NCBI GenBank assembly: GCA_002786065.1
Contig: NHNY01000002.1
Coordinates: 248,001-312,000, forward strand
From: Microcyclospora pomicola
Lineage: Eukaryota; Ascomycota; Dothideomycetes; Capnodiales
Direction of reading: 5' to 3'
DNA: 64,000 nucleotides
A program made the translations under genes and the position numbers. Under the pieces are notes generated by a model, which ran no database searches, was not told the DNA's origin, and saw only the letters and a list, made by a program, of their open reading frames with translations. Below, piece by piece: positions 34,218 to 45,034 of this stretch (its first letter is position 1; each line of letters starts with the position of its first letter).

Positions 34218-37200
34218 AGCAGAGAAGTGTCAAGCATCATGTACCGAATATGCTCGAGGCATGGCAATGATATGGTCAGCGAGGTGTTGAAGAAATGAGA
34301 CGAGGCTCATGTCACGAAGCTTGCTAAACCATGGTATTCATGTTCAACAATAACGCGAAGATGACTTACGACGAACAACAGTGCGTACATAAGTGCCGTC
34401 AGAAAATGCTGGCTCAATGGGAACAAGCATCACCTGGCTGTTGTATGACTTCGACGATCACACCTTTGAGACAACTAACGACTCAAGAACATACAACAAA
34501 GCATGTACTATTCCATTCCCATCGTCAACGAGGGCAAGATCTAGACCATGACCCAGACGTGGTTAGGCGGCAGAGTTCCAAGACCCCTTGGATTGTCGAA
34601 GCTTGCATCCTGCCATTTGTTAGAAGGCACTTTATTGGCTTCGCCCGGGGCTTATCTTAGAACGCAAAATCTCTCGCAATACATGCACCACGGGATGACA
34701 CGGACGCCGCGCTGCACACCCGGTTTTGTACGACATAGCGACTTTGCTCACGCATTCCTGCTCAAGGACGTTCAGAGCATATACGGGATTCATGACTATC
34801 TGACACTGCAAAGGAAGTGCGCACACAACTGTCCTAACGGCCAGCACGAGACCAAGCCACACCAAACACTGATGCAACTCGAAGAAGTAGAGTTGTGTTT
34901 ACTGATCACTATAGTGCTCCGCCGTTGACGTAGCGAATCACAAGACCATGGACTGTTAGGGATACACTGCACAATGACCTAGACGTGCATCAGGGCTCAC
35001 AGGGGACTACTCTGCAATCACGCCCTTGCTGACTGTTGTACATCGCTGGAAGTCCGTTGAGTCTCTGCAATCGTTGGGTTTTTTGGCTTTGCTCACCGGA
35101 CGAGCTTTAATGGTGTTCGAGACGCCTGTTCGACCCACAGTCAGGAGCTTCCACTTGCCAGGCTTACCGGTCTACTCGCCACTAGCTGAGTTCATCGCCG
35201 AAGAAACATAAAGGCAACGACATTTTCCGCTCTTAGGTTGCAAAAATGGAGATCCTGTGCCAATAAAGATCATTCCTGACCATTGAAATCTTGGCTGTCT
35301 GACGAGAAGGCTTTCCGCGAGACCCAATTGTCCAGGTTGCTCTATGCCATGCAGTCTCGTTCAACGGTATGTTACTGTCAACGAACCTTTTCCAGCGAAC
35401 AAGCTAAGAGTAGGCTCGATCTCATTTTCCGACAGCCAGACTAATCAGGGAGTCTGGCGAGCTTACCGCCTGTTCTGCTCGGTATCGGGAGGCGTCGTAC
35501 CTGCAAACCGCCGCCTTGCCTATAACTTGCAATGATCGGCAGTCGCCAAGAATGGGGCGGCCTAGACATGTGGACACGTTTAACCGGATTGTCTTGAAGC
35601 TCGAAAGCCACGTTCAAGCTAGCATGCAGAACATTTGGAAGACTGGCAACATAAGGTACAAAGGAAATACCTCGGACTTCACCAATATTGTGTGGGGACG
35701 TGTATGTCGTGTCTCGAACGCAGACCTGATTGGCTGTTGGTTCCTTATTCCAATCAACCTCAGCCGGTTCATGACCAGGCAGATGCATTCCAAAACAAGC
35801 CACGAGGTCACAGATGGCGCAGACGGCTATATCGGGATCTCTGTCGATCATCACGCAAGAGGCTCGATGGCTTGAGTACTGCCATTGGACACGCTGCCCG
35901 ATTTCCTCCCCCTCTCCTCCCATCGCAACCTTCTCAGCGCCACGCGACGAAACCCTTGGAGCGAGGTTCCTGCGATTGAGTAGCACCACGCATGCATGCT
36001 CATATGCACTAATGGCGTGGAAGAAACACAACGCCGCGTTTCGCTCGGCATTTCGAAGTGTGCCCCACTTTTTCCCCACAGCTTTCCCCACGGGGATTAT
36101 CTGCGACGTCAATCTCAAGATACAGTATCTGCACAGTAACGACAACGCACTGCCAGCATCAGGCCGCCCGGCCTCAAGAACACCACACTTGTTCCGCTAA
36201 CTACGTCGGAGCGAGGCACAACTGATGCTGATCCGTCATCTCTGCTGTTAAGAAGTAGCATCAGCACTAGTGCTTATCAGACAGCGCTAAGAAGTCGTGG
36301 AAAAATGTACGCTCATACTCGTACCCATCATACAGGCCTCGGCCAGTTTTCAATTGGTCCAGAATGCAAGCTTCTTCTCTTGCATGCTTGGCGGTTTCTA
36401 GTCTTCTAACGATCGACACAATCCTCGACTGTCATGCCGCAACTTCCACTCCCTTAGACCGGTACACCTCTACCTCTCCGCCTCTGCAAAGACCCACTCT
36501 CCAGCCCTGAGGGGAAGATCGACAGACTACCGCGTGGCTGGAAACTAGGGCCGCGCCATGGCCGGGAACTATAGCAGAACATTCGACCAGAAGTAATGGA
36601 GGTCCTTTCATTGGCGCTCCGTGCTTACTTGTTGTGCCGCCAGCTTCCAGTAAGCCGTATTACACTATGGCTAGTTATTCATCGTCGATCACAGTCGACT
36701 CAACAGCTCTTGGAGACCTCGGACGATTCAGCACTGGATGTGGAGTTTCTTTAGGAGAACTGAGGCAGATGTTGTAGCCCACCAATTGTCGATACGAGGG
36801 CGGTCCAATTCATTTGTGTTGAAGCGCATCGCGAAACTCTATGGTCTCCTGCGCCTGCGACACGAAACCATGCTCCACTTGGATAACGATACCTCTATGC
36901 TGTGCCCACGTTGCATATGCTGATGGTGGAATGTCATCCGAAGACTAAGGTCCGTGCAGATATACATTATTGCAGAGACCAAGGGTTGCCTTGCTGTTCA
37001 TGTTGAGAGAAAGTGAATACCGGACGCCGCTATCATAGCCACCTAGGTCACCGAACAGCTTCCCCTCTCGATGTATTGACAGCGGCATTGCCATTAGCAA
37101 TGAGCCAACGACCCGCCTCGCACGATGTACCACACATCACAAGGCCTAGGGCAAATGACCAGCTCAGCGTAGCAAGTGCAAGCCTCGGGCGAGGCAGTAA

Positions 37201-37346
37201 ACTTTCTTCAACGCCACATCGCACATCCTCCAGAGGGGTAGTCTGTGCAAGTCCCTTGACTAGAGTCTATATAAGACTGAGGACGATACCTCAAGTGTCT
37301 ACCATCGGATCACTCACTTTGAACAATAAAGACACGCCTGGTCAAT
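34218..37346. other. gene-poor stretch
   Basis: About 3.1 kb without a recognisable gene, apart from the peroxidase promoter at its right end. The longest open frame, on the minus strand at 35441-36145 (234 codons), starts with TTG, lacks known motifs and may be chance. Frames around 34.3-34.9 kb and 37.0-37.6 kb on the plus strand are also unsupported. Confidence 0.5.
37268..37275 (+). promoter_or_regulatory. TATA box of the peroxidase gene
   Basis: TATATAAG stands 72 bp before the ATG at 37347, a spacing that fits a strongly regulated fungal gene with a short leader (GTCTACCATCGGATCACTCA...). Role inferred from sequence and position. Confidence 0.6.
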
Positions 37347-38735
37347 ATGCTGTCCGAATTGGCTATCGCCGTCCTTGTCGGCACCAAAGCCGCCTCAGCT
37401 TTCCCCTGGGTCGTTGGCCATGTTGGCGAGTTGCGTGCACCAAGATTAGCAGCACGTCAGATGCCTGGCTCAGCTGCGAGTTGCCCAAACAACCCCAACC
37501 ACCTTGGTGCAGTCCCTATCAGCGCCAAGTACCCATACTGTGGCGCGATCAACGGGCTGCCTGGGTATCAAGTTTGTGCCAACAACCTAGTTCCAGCTGC
37601 TGTAAGTGATCATGTGGAGGACTAAGTAACAACTCGAGCTGACATTTTCTCAGGGCGACACTGCCCATTACTACACTGCCCCTGGTCCATTGGACATTCG
37701 TGGCCCCTGCCCGGGACTTAACACCGCCGCAAACCACAACTTCCTTAGCCATGATGGTATTGTAACGTTCAACGAGCTGGTCGATGCCCAGCAGAACGTT
37801 TACGGAGTAGGCTACGACTTGGCCGTTCTCCTGGCTGTTCTTGGCGTTGGGTTGGACGGTGATCCCGTTGGCACTACACGACTCTCCCTGGGCTGCGACG
37901 CCACGTCTCGTACTTCTGCTACAGGTTCTGGCCCTGAGGTCGGTCTTGACGGTCATAACAAATTCGAGGCCGACACTTCGCTCACACGAAACGACTACTT
38001 CCTCGGTAAGTCTTACAAGTCCGAACTTACCAGGAATATGTGACACTGACAGATCCCAGCCAACGGCGACGACTTTACGTTCAACACAACATTGTACCAA
38101 TACATGTCCAACACTTGCCAAGGCAACTTCAACCGCGAGAACGTCGCGCTCTACCGCTACCAGCGCTACCAACAATCACTCAACGAGAACGGCAACTTCT
38201 ACTTCGGCCCGAAGTCTCTCCTTCTTTTTGGAGCTTCATCCTTCCTCTAGTAAGCTCATCATTGCATACTGAGACAGCCCTTCATCATACTGACTTCGGA
38301 CGTAGCGAGCTCTTCCCCTCCCTAGGCGAGTTCGGCAAGCCAGACCAGACGACCATGGACTATTTCTTCAAGAAGGAGCAGCTGCCTCCAAACTGGTACT
38401 CCCGTGTGGACCCATACTCGATCCCTCTCGTCGCCACCGAGATCTTCGCTCAGTACCAGCTCCACCCGGTCGCTTTTGGCGCCAACACCGGCAAACCCAA
38501 CAGCTTTGTTGGCCTGGGCGAATACGGGCCCTACATCTCCAACAACATGTTCAGCGGTACTGCTTCTGGTGTCGCGTGTGCGCTCTACCAGCTCGCGACC
38601 GAGAACGATCCTGCCGAGGCCGGCGGAGGATCCACCGCTGCCCTCCAGTGGGCGGCGTCCAAGCTCAACCCCATCTACAGCTCCTCGAACCTTACGAGCT
38701 TCGCGGCCTGTCCGTTGAACTTCAACTCTGCTTAG
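37347..38735 (+). CDS. secreted heme-thiolate peroxidase (chloroperoxidase/peroxygenase family)
   Basis: Four exons, 37347-37601, 37654-38005, 38060-38249 and 38306-38735, with introns of 52, 54 and 56 bp, give 408 residues. A signal peptide covers about the first 18 residues (MLSELAIAVLVGTKAASA). The heme-ligating cysteine is Cys104 in GPCPGLN, followed by AANHNFLSHDG, the family's distal and metal-binding segment. FEADTSLTRNDYF carries the acid-base glutamate, and FYFGPKSLLL follows. The final splice rebuilds SSFLYELFPS; without it the frame stops in TAG. Members of this family (PF01328) use peroxide to halogenate or hydroxylate organic substrates outside the cell. Whether this one acts as a halo-peroxidase or peroxygenase cannot be told from sequence. 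Confidence 0.92.
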
Positions 38736-39472
38736 ATGGAACAAGTCATATGGTTGCGTACAGCCTGTGGTGTTCAGGTTGTCGAGACGATTCGATGATG
38801 TATGCAGAGATGACGAGTTCGAGACGCTTCTTTACTTCAAAATCCATACCTTATGTAGTGATGCCAATTACGCATCTAATGAGACTGCACATTATTCCAG
38901 TATTACTACGTCCTGCACTCTGACTGGATCACCATTGAATCTTTATGATTGAGCTCCGTACTCCATTGCCGTTCGCCCGAGAAAGGAAACTGTATCGCAA
39001 TCCAGCAGCGCTTCGACTACCTGCATTTCCTTGGAGAAATGGTGGGGTCTACAGATGAGTCAATTTCTAGACACTCCCGAAGGTGTTTTCTTGTTGATCT
39101 TCGACATATGAACATATCTCCTACTGATCACTGCCAAGCTTGCTCGTTCATCGCTTGCAACACAAATCGGCGCACTGAACCAAGCAAATCATCTTCTTGG
39201 TAATGAGCAAGCGATCTGCTCTTGGGATTGACATTCAGATACAAGATCTCATTGCATCTGTCATGATGTATGTCTCTGCCATCGCAGGGGTTTGAGCATG
39301 TGTTAGTTCACTGAAACGAAGTCATCCATACGTGATTTATAGAGGACAAAATTGGTCAAAACACGCTTCGTTATGATGCTTGACGCCAGTAAAGTCATGC
39401 TCAAGCTACTCCGTGAGATCATGCGTCCGTCACTCCGTATAGCTGGAATCGGTACTTCACGTACTGATATCT
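38736..39472. other. convergent 3' spacer, peroxidase - HAT2
   Basis: A 737-bp AT-richer region between two converging genes. No convincing frame or repeat seen. Confidence 0.55.
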
Positions 39473-40881
39473 TCACGACTCGCTGACTTCTCTCCGATTC
39501 ACACCCGGGGGAAGCTTCTCGACCAAATGTCTGCTAGCCCGCCACACTTGAATCAAGTTATCCTCCGCAGCACTACACATGACCCAGGGATCGTTCTTGT
39601 TCCATGAGAAATCGCTCACACGATTCGTGTGACCTCCATGCATGAAGAGCATCTCGGGCGGACCATCTTCTGCGTCTTCCGGCGTTTGTTCCATACCAGC
39701 ACGGGAAAGGTCCCAGAAGATGACTCTGCGATCGTCGGAGGACGAGGCGATGATTGCAGGGTCCGATGGATGCCAGTCTACCTTTGTGATGACGTCCTTA
39801 TGTCCTTGGAGAGAGTGGATCTTGCCATGGTCAGGGAATCGAAGGTCGAACACGCCGATGGTCTTGTCGGCACTACCAGTGGCAAGCAGCTTGTCCAATG
39901 TGGGATGGAAGGACAGTGTGTTGATGGCGTCGGAGTGAGCATTCAGGAAGGAGACGGCGGGCTTTGCTTTGACTGGTTGCCTCATGTCGATGAACTGGAT
40001 TGTGCAATCGTCGGACACAGACCCGAAGAAGTTGTTGGCGAAGGATGGATGATATTGCACATCGTTGACACAAGAAGTATGGTGTGTATACGTTCTCGCA
40101 GGCTGAACCTCTTTGTTGCTATGCGAGTAGTCATTTGCCAAATCCCAGACACAGACTGTGTTGTCTTGGCTTCCTGACAGAAGTTGGCCCTCAACGCTCT
40201 TATTCCATTCCAGAGCGAACCCTTCCTCCTTGTGCCCCTTCAGAATCATCTGAGGCTTGCACTCGTCACTCGGGACGGAGCTGTGTTTTGTGCGGTCCCA
40301 AACGTAGACATTGCGATCACTCGCCCATGTGGCTATCAAGTTTGGGTTTTGAGGTTGATAGCGAGCCTTGTTGACCTCTGTAGGATGTTTGATCTTCTGC
40401 ACGACCGAGAAAGTGATCTGCTCTTTACTCGCGCCAAAGCCACCTAGCTCCTCATTCTGAGGGTTGTAGTCGGCAAGAGTGGCAGCGGGAGGATTGGGTA
40501 GGTTGATGTGCGCGATCTGGAGGTAGTCGTCCATTTGACCTGATGTGTGAGTACCCAGGAGGAGTCGGTGGGTTCTGAAAGGTCTGCCTGGGACTGTCTG
40601 AACATCGGGAAGCCATTGGGTGGTTAGGGTAGGCCATTCGAGGGCGCGACTAAGTTGTTGTTAGATACTCGTTGCAACGCTGTCCAGCTGGAATCGATAC
40701 AGTGGCACAACCTACCTGTACATGATATCATAGAGGAAGACTGAGTTCTTTTTCCAGATCTTGTACTCCTCGTTGATCATCTTGTTCTGCACCTCCTCCG
40801 CGTCGCGCATCTTTTCTAAAGCCAAAGTGTTAGTAAATTTGACGATCAGTGTTGTCGAGAATGTCGTTTACCATCTTCCAT
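39473..40881 (-). CDS. HAT2: histone acetyltransferase type B subunit 2 / RbAp48-like WD40 histone chaperone
   Basis: Three exons, 40881-40872 (10 nt), 40815-40716 and 40649-39473, with introns of 56 and 66 bp, give 428 residues, close to human RbAp48. The 10-nt first exon encodes MED plus one base; splicing yields MEDEKMRDAEE. The N-terminal helix NKMINEEYKIWKKNSVFLYD and RALEWPTLT are the histone H4-binding signature of this family. WD40 repeats follow (LLSGSQDNTVCVWDL, FFGSVSDDCTIQFIDMR, LLATGSADKTIGVFDLR, IIASSSDDRRVIFWDL, VMCSAAEDNLIQVW). Hat2 binds Hat1 for acetylation of newly made H4; the same protein family serves CAF-1, Rpd3 and PRC2-type complexes. Confidence 0.95.
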
Positions 40882-41398
40882 ATCGACTGCAGGTGAATGT
40901 GTGCGGTCTGAAGTGATCCCGAGTTCTGACCTCTCTCCAATGTAAATGCGGTAGTGAAGTGCAACGAGCTCTCGGCATACTTCTTGACGCGCCTATGAAC
41001 GCGAGCCATGAAGTTACAGTGTTAGCAGCGGGAGTAGCCGTCACCATACATCGGGCGATGGACCTCTGGAAATCTGACAGGGGAGACGAATCCTACACAT
41101 CCTACACGGGCCAAAAAGAGCCCTACATACCTATTGTGATACTGTAACCCAACCGTGCCAAGTGGACAAGTTGGCATGTTCAACAATCGTTACCGTATAG
41201 TAGTCCACGTTGCAGAGTAGAACCATCTAAATGACATCGTGGATACCACGGTCCAAACAAAAAAGACCACTGACTTACAAGAAACCGCCCACCGAGCTGT
41301 GCAAGGCGTGCCGATAAGCACTCAATCATCGGCTGGGATGTTCTGCTGATTGGAATGAACAGTTTCCGGTATCATGAGACGACTTCCGCCGGCAAAAA
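40882..41398. promoter_or_regulatory. divergent promoter region HAT2 / Zn2Cys6 regulator
   Basis: 517 bp between two divergent start codons. The plus-strand end carries CCGCCGGCAAAAA just before the regulator's ATG. No specific site could be assigned. Confidence 0.45.
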
Positions 41399-43453
41399 AT
41401 GACGAACTCGCCGGAAAACAACCCCCATACCGTCAGACAAGGTGCTGCATGCGTTGGGTGTAATAAGCGTAAAGTGAAGTGTAGTCGAGAGCAAGATGGT
41501 TGCTTCAATTGTGTCAAGGCCGACTTACCTTGTGTATATCCTTCGCTAGGCCCTGCAAAGAAAAGAGGTCCATATAAGAAAGACAAGCCAGCCCGCGAGC
41601 GACATCTAGAGGATGTCCTCCGCTACCTCGAGCCTCTCGAACAGACACGAATTGGGAGAATCAACGGCAATTCGAAGCTTGGAGACGGCTCTAGCTCATC
41701 GTCTGTGACTCACCAAAGCGAAGCTACCGAGCATCTTGTCAAAGATGCTCTCAAGGCACTTACGTCCATAAACGCTCCGGAACGAGACGATGAGCATACT
41801 GACGGAGAAGCCGACGGATCGCGGCAGATCGATTTTCAATATACCCAGGCTGCTAACCCGATGGTATTCGGCAGCGATCCCCTTGACCTAACGTGGCTTT
41901 ACCCTCGAGCAGAGCACATCTTTTGCCTATGGCAGATTTTCGTCACGCGTGTGGACCCACTGACGAAGATCATACACTGTCCGAGCATAGGCCCCAGAAT
42001 TCTCGAAGCTGTCAGTACTCCGGCAGCAGTGAAAGGGACCGACTTTGAGCCACTCATGTTCAGCATTTATTTCTGTGCCATCAAGGCCGCGGAATCTCAC
42101 GAGCTTCGTGCTTGTTTCGGAGAAGACCAGCAGCAGCAGCAGCTGTTATTACGATATGGACAAGCGATCGAATGCTCATTGGCGGAGAAGTGTGAGAGGC
42201 CATCGTTGGAGACAATACAAGCACTGGTCTTATATTTGATGGGCTGTCGTAGGAAAGCAATCGTGTCCAGCCTCCACACGCTGTTCGGACTTGCTGTTCT
42301 CATGGCCCGGATGCTCGGCTTGGACCACGACCCAACGAAATCGGAGTACTCGCCCTACGAAGTGGAGATGCGCCGAAGGATATGGTGGCAACTCATAAGG
42401 CTCGAATCGCATGGTGCGGAAGAGGGTGGTGTAAGATCAACAAGCGTATCCGAAGCCGCAAAGGTGGAGCTGCCAAAGAATCTTAATGATATCGATCTGG
42501 ACTCGCTGGCGGTAAAGCCACCAGTTGCTAGGCAGGGCATAACCGATATGACCTATGTTCTTTGCCTCCTCAGTAATGTGCAGCTGATCTTTGAACTACG
42601 TAAAATACGCAAAACGTACGCAGAAATGGGCAATGCCACCTTCGCAGCAGCGCGAATCGAACAGCGCAAGATGTATGAGAGGCACGAGACCTCACATAAG
42701 AGGCACTACCACGACTACATGGATGAAACGAGGCCCTACGATTGGCTGTGTCTGACCTTGTCTCAAATGATGCTACTGAAAGGTCGCATGTTGATCGATC
42801 ATCCCTTCAGCAACGGACCGCCCATAGTAATGTCCGAGTCTGATCGGCTAAGGCTCCTTCAGGACTCGGTCGATATCATCCGTCTCACCCAGAAATTGTC
42901 GACAGATGAGCGTATCAAGAGGTGGAGATGGTTCCTGCGCGGCTACACGCAGTGGCATGCCATTGCCGTGGTGGTGACCGCGCTGAGCCAGAGCAGAAAC
43001 CCGCAGTTCATGCTGGAAGCTTGGGTGGTGCTCGATCAGGTTCTCGACGGTTGGAACGCAATGTACCAGACTAAGCGCAACGAACCAGCCTGGGACCATG
43101 TCAATTCGATCATCGAACGAGCTAAGCAGCTGAGGGCACTTCAAGCCCAAGTGTCACTGGTTAGTACCAGCAGCCGACATGGGGCTCACCAAACCCCTTC
43201 TCCACTATCGCAGGAGTCCCAGAGTCAAGTACAGTATGCTCATCGAGCTCGACAAGAGTTCGTGAATGATGGGGATCTATTAGAGGCTGTCGACGCCAGT
43301 GCGGAGACAGATCTCGGGGACCTGGGCTGGGCGGACGACATTAATGATATGCTGAATGACATTGACTTTAGTGCGTTTGGCACCGTGTTCGACAACGAAA
43401 TGTGGGAGCTTCCGATAGTAGATGACGGTGATTCACTACGTCCAGAAGCATGA
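41399..43453 (+). CDS. Zn2Cys6 transcription factor
   Basis: Intronless frame of 684 residues. The binuclear zinc cluster is at the very N-terminus, with Cys at 18, 21, 28, 35, 38 and 45 (CVGC, KVKC, DGC, FNC, LPC). A basic linker (KKRGPYKKDKP) and a short helical segment (RHLEDVLRYLEPLE) that probably dimerises come next. The fungal middle homology region spans about 180-500 (IHCPSIGPRI, LMGCRRKAIVSSLHTLFGLAVLMARMLGLD, EMRRRIWWQLI). The C-terminus is acidic and hydrophobic (DLGDLGWADDINDMLNDIDFSAFG), which looks like an activation domain. A polyglutamine-like QQQQQ is present near 245. Target genes unknown. Confidence 0.92.
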   Translation: MTNSPENNPHTVRQGAACVGCNKRKVKCSREQDGCFNCVKADLPCVYPSLGPAKKRGPYKKDKPARERHLEDVLRYLEPLEQTRIGRINGNSKLGDGSSSSSVTHQSEATEHLVKDALKALTSINAPERDDEHTDGEADGSRQIDFQYTQAANPMVFGSDPLDLTWLYPRAEHIFCLWQIFVTRVDPLTKIIHCPSIGPRILEAVSTPAAVKGTDFEPLMFSIYFCAIKAAESHELRACFGEDQQQQQLLLRYGQAIECSLAEKCERPSLETIQALVLYLMGCRRKAIVSSLHTLFGLAVLMARMLGLDHDPTKSEYSPYEVEMRRRIWWQLIRLESHGAEEGGVRSTSVSEAAKVELPKNLNDIDLDSLAVKPPVARQGITDMTYVLCLLSNVQLIFELRKIRKTYAEMGNATFAAARIEQRKMYERHETSHKRHYHDYMDETRPYDWLCLTLSQMMLLKGRMLIDHPFSNGPPIVMSESDRLRLLQDSVDIIRLTQKLSTDERIKRWRWFLRGYTQWHAIAVVVTALSQSRNPQFMLEAWVVLDQVLDGWNAMYQTKRNEPAWDHVNSIIERAKQLRALQAQVSLVSTSSRHGAHQTPSPLSQESQSQVQYAHRARQEFVNDGDLLEAVDASAETDLGDLGWADDINDMLNDIDFSAFGTVFDNEMWELPIVDDGDSLRPEA

Positions 43454-43839
43454 TCCTGGGCGGATCACTTTCTCTAAAACTATGGTGTGAGTGAGTTTGT
43501 CTTGAACGATTTCGCTAGCTAGCAGTGGCTTACAGCCCACCTGAGGGGTGTGAATAGAGACGTTTGCAGTCTCCAACTCTTACCTGAGGTCAGATCGACT
43601 TATGATAGGTTTTCAGCAACCTTGGCAAACGCTCAGAGCATATACAGTAACGAACAATCATGGGCTTAGCCCAGGAATAAAATGAAATGAGGTATCGAAC
43701 GGTTCACATCCTGAAAGATTCATTTGAACCAGTAGTCCTGGTTTTGCAGCGATATATACCGTATGGGTCATGACTTCGTCAGACGATGACCTGGTCTTTC
43801 AACAGCCTGAGTCCTTCAACTTCATTATATGTCATTCAT
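43454..43839. other. convergent 3' spacer, regulator - NDK1
   Basis: 386-bp AT-rich spacer between converging genes; likely 3' untranslated regions. Nothing else seen. Confidence 0.6.
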
Positions 43840-44668
43840 CTATTTCTCGTATACCCAGTCGTGCTGGGATTGCTTCCAGCTCTGGAGCTCCTTCTCGTCG
43901 AACCAGAGAGCGATCTCGTGCTTGGCGGAGTCAACAGCGTCGGATCCGTGGCACACATTGCGGCCAACATCCTATGAGAAGCTATGGTCAGCAGCTGCTC
44001 TCCGTGCGCGTGCAATTTCCAGGACTCACGATGGCGAAGTCACCACGGATGGTACCGGGAGCAGAAGCGAGAGGGTTGGTGGCGCCGAGAAGGACGCGGC
44101 CAGTCTTGACAGCGTCCTTTCCCTCCCACACCATGGCGCAAACTGGGCCGGAGTTCATGTCTGTTGTTATCAGTCGAGATATTCGATACCCTACCATGAT
44201 GACGATGCTCAACATACAGGTGACAAGACCCTTGAAGAAAGGCTTCTCCTTCAGGTCGTCGTAGTGCTTCTCGAGGTGCTCCTTTCCGGGAGACACGAGC
44301 TTCATAGCGGCCAGCTTGTAGCCACGCTTCTCGAAGCGAGAGATGATCTCTCCGATGAGACCGCGCTGAACGCCATCTGTATGATACCTGGTCAGCAACT
44401 AAAATTCTTGGCTGTGTCTGTTTCTCTCGAGATCTCTGCGCCGGTTGTGTAGTGTTGAGGAAGTAAAGCTTCGTGATAACTTCAGGAGGGACCACATAGC
44501 ACGGATTCTGAGAAGCAGTGGGCTCTTTCGAAAGATCGATACTGGTACGGAAGATTGCTGGAGGGAAACACACCAGGCTTGATGCAGATGAAACTGGAAC
44601 AAACAATATCAGTCAAGCACCCAATGTGCGGGGTCGATGTGGTTCACATACGTCTGTTCCATAGACAT
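43840..44668 (-). CDS. NDK1: nucleoside diphosphate kinase
   Basis: Five exons, 44668-44652 (17 nt), 44593-44574 (20 nt), 44376-44218, 44160-44030 and 43971-43840, with introns of 58, 197, 57 and 58 bp, give 152 residues, the standard family length. The mature frame reads MSMEQTFICIKPDGVQRGL, then [30 protein letters not shown] and [12 protein letters not shown]. The phosphate-carrying histidine is His117. The enzyme moves gamma-phosphate between nucleoside tri- and diphosphates to balance nucleotide pools and works as a hexamer in eukaryotes. The two micro-exons at the 5' end would be missed by a simple frame scan. All junctions follow GT/AG rules and keep the family sequence without gaps. 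Confidence 0.96.
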
Positions 44669-45034
44669 GTTGGCAGTTTCTTGACGTGCTCGGTGGCTTG
44701 CTTGAAGGATTGAACGGTCTTTGGGACCAAGATGTTTGAATATAGGTGGAGTTGAAGTGGAAGAAGAGGCGGGCGGTGTGTTGTCCATGGCTTGAAGAAA
44801 GATGGCTTTTTACCTATCCATCAAGCTTATTAAGTTCTTCCGAAGTGGGGGGTGGGGCAATAGTAGTGCGGGCCAATAAGTGCTTGGCAGGGACTCTGTT
44901 GCACGGTGCACCAGATCGAGCAAAACACCTCAATGTCACGTGGCAAGATACTCGTCAGCTAAGGTACACATACATAATGTCAACGAGCCAGCAGGGCCCG
45001 CGATAATTTGACAGCAAAGCACGCGTAGCCCGCA
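44669..45034. promoter_or_regulatory. divergent promoter region NDK1 / glucosidase II
   Basis: 366 bp between start codons of two divergent genes. No clear TATA element. Confidence 0.45.

Noticed and set aside
30013-43453. Secondary-metabolite cluster (SDR, peroxidase, Zn2Cys6 regulator)
   Set aside because: No backbone enzyme (PKS, NRPS, terpene cyclase) is present and the genes are separated by conserved housekeeping genes.
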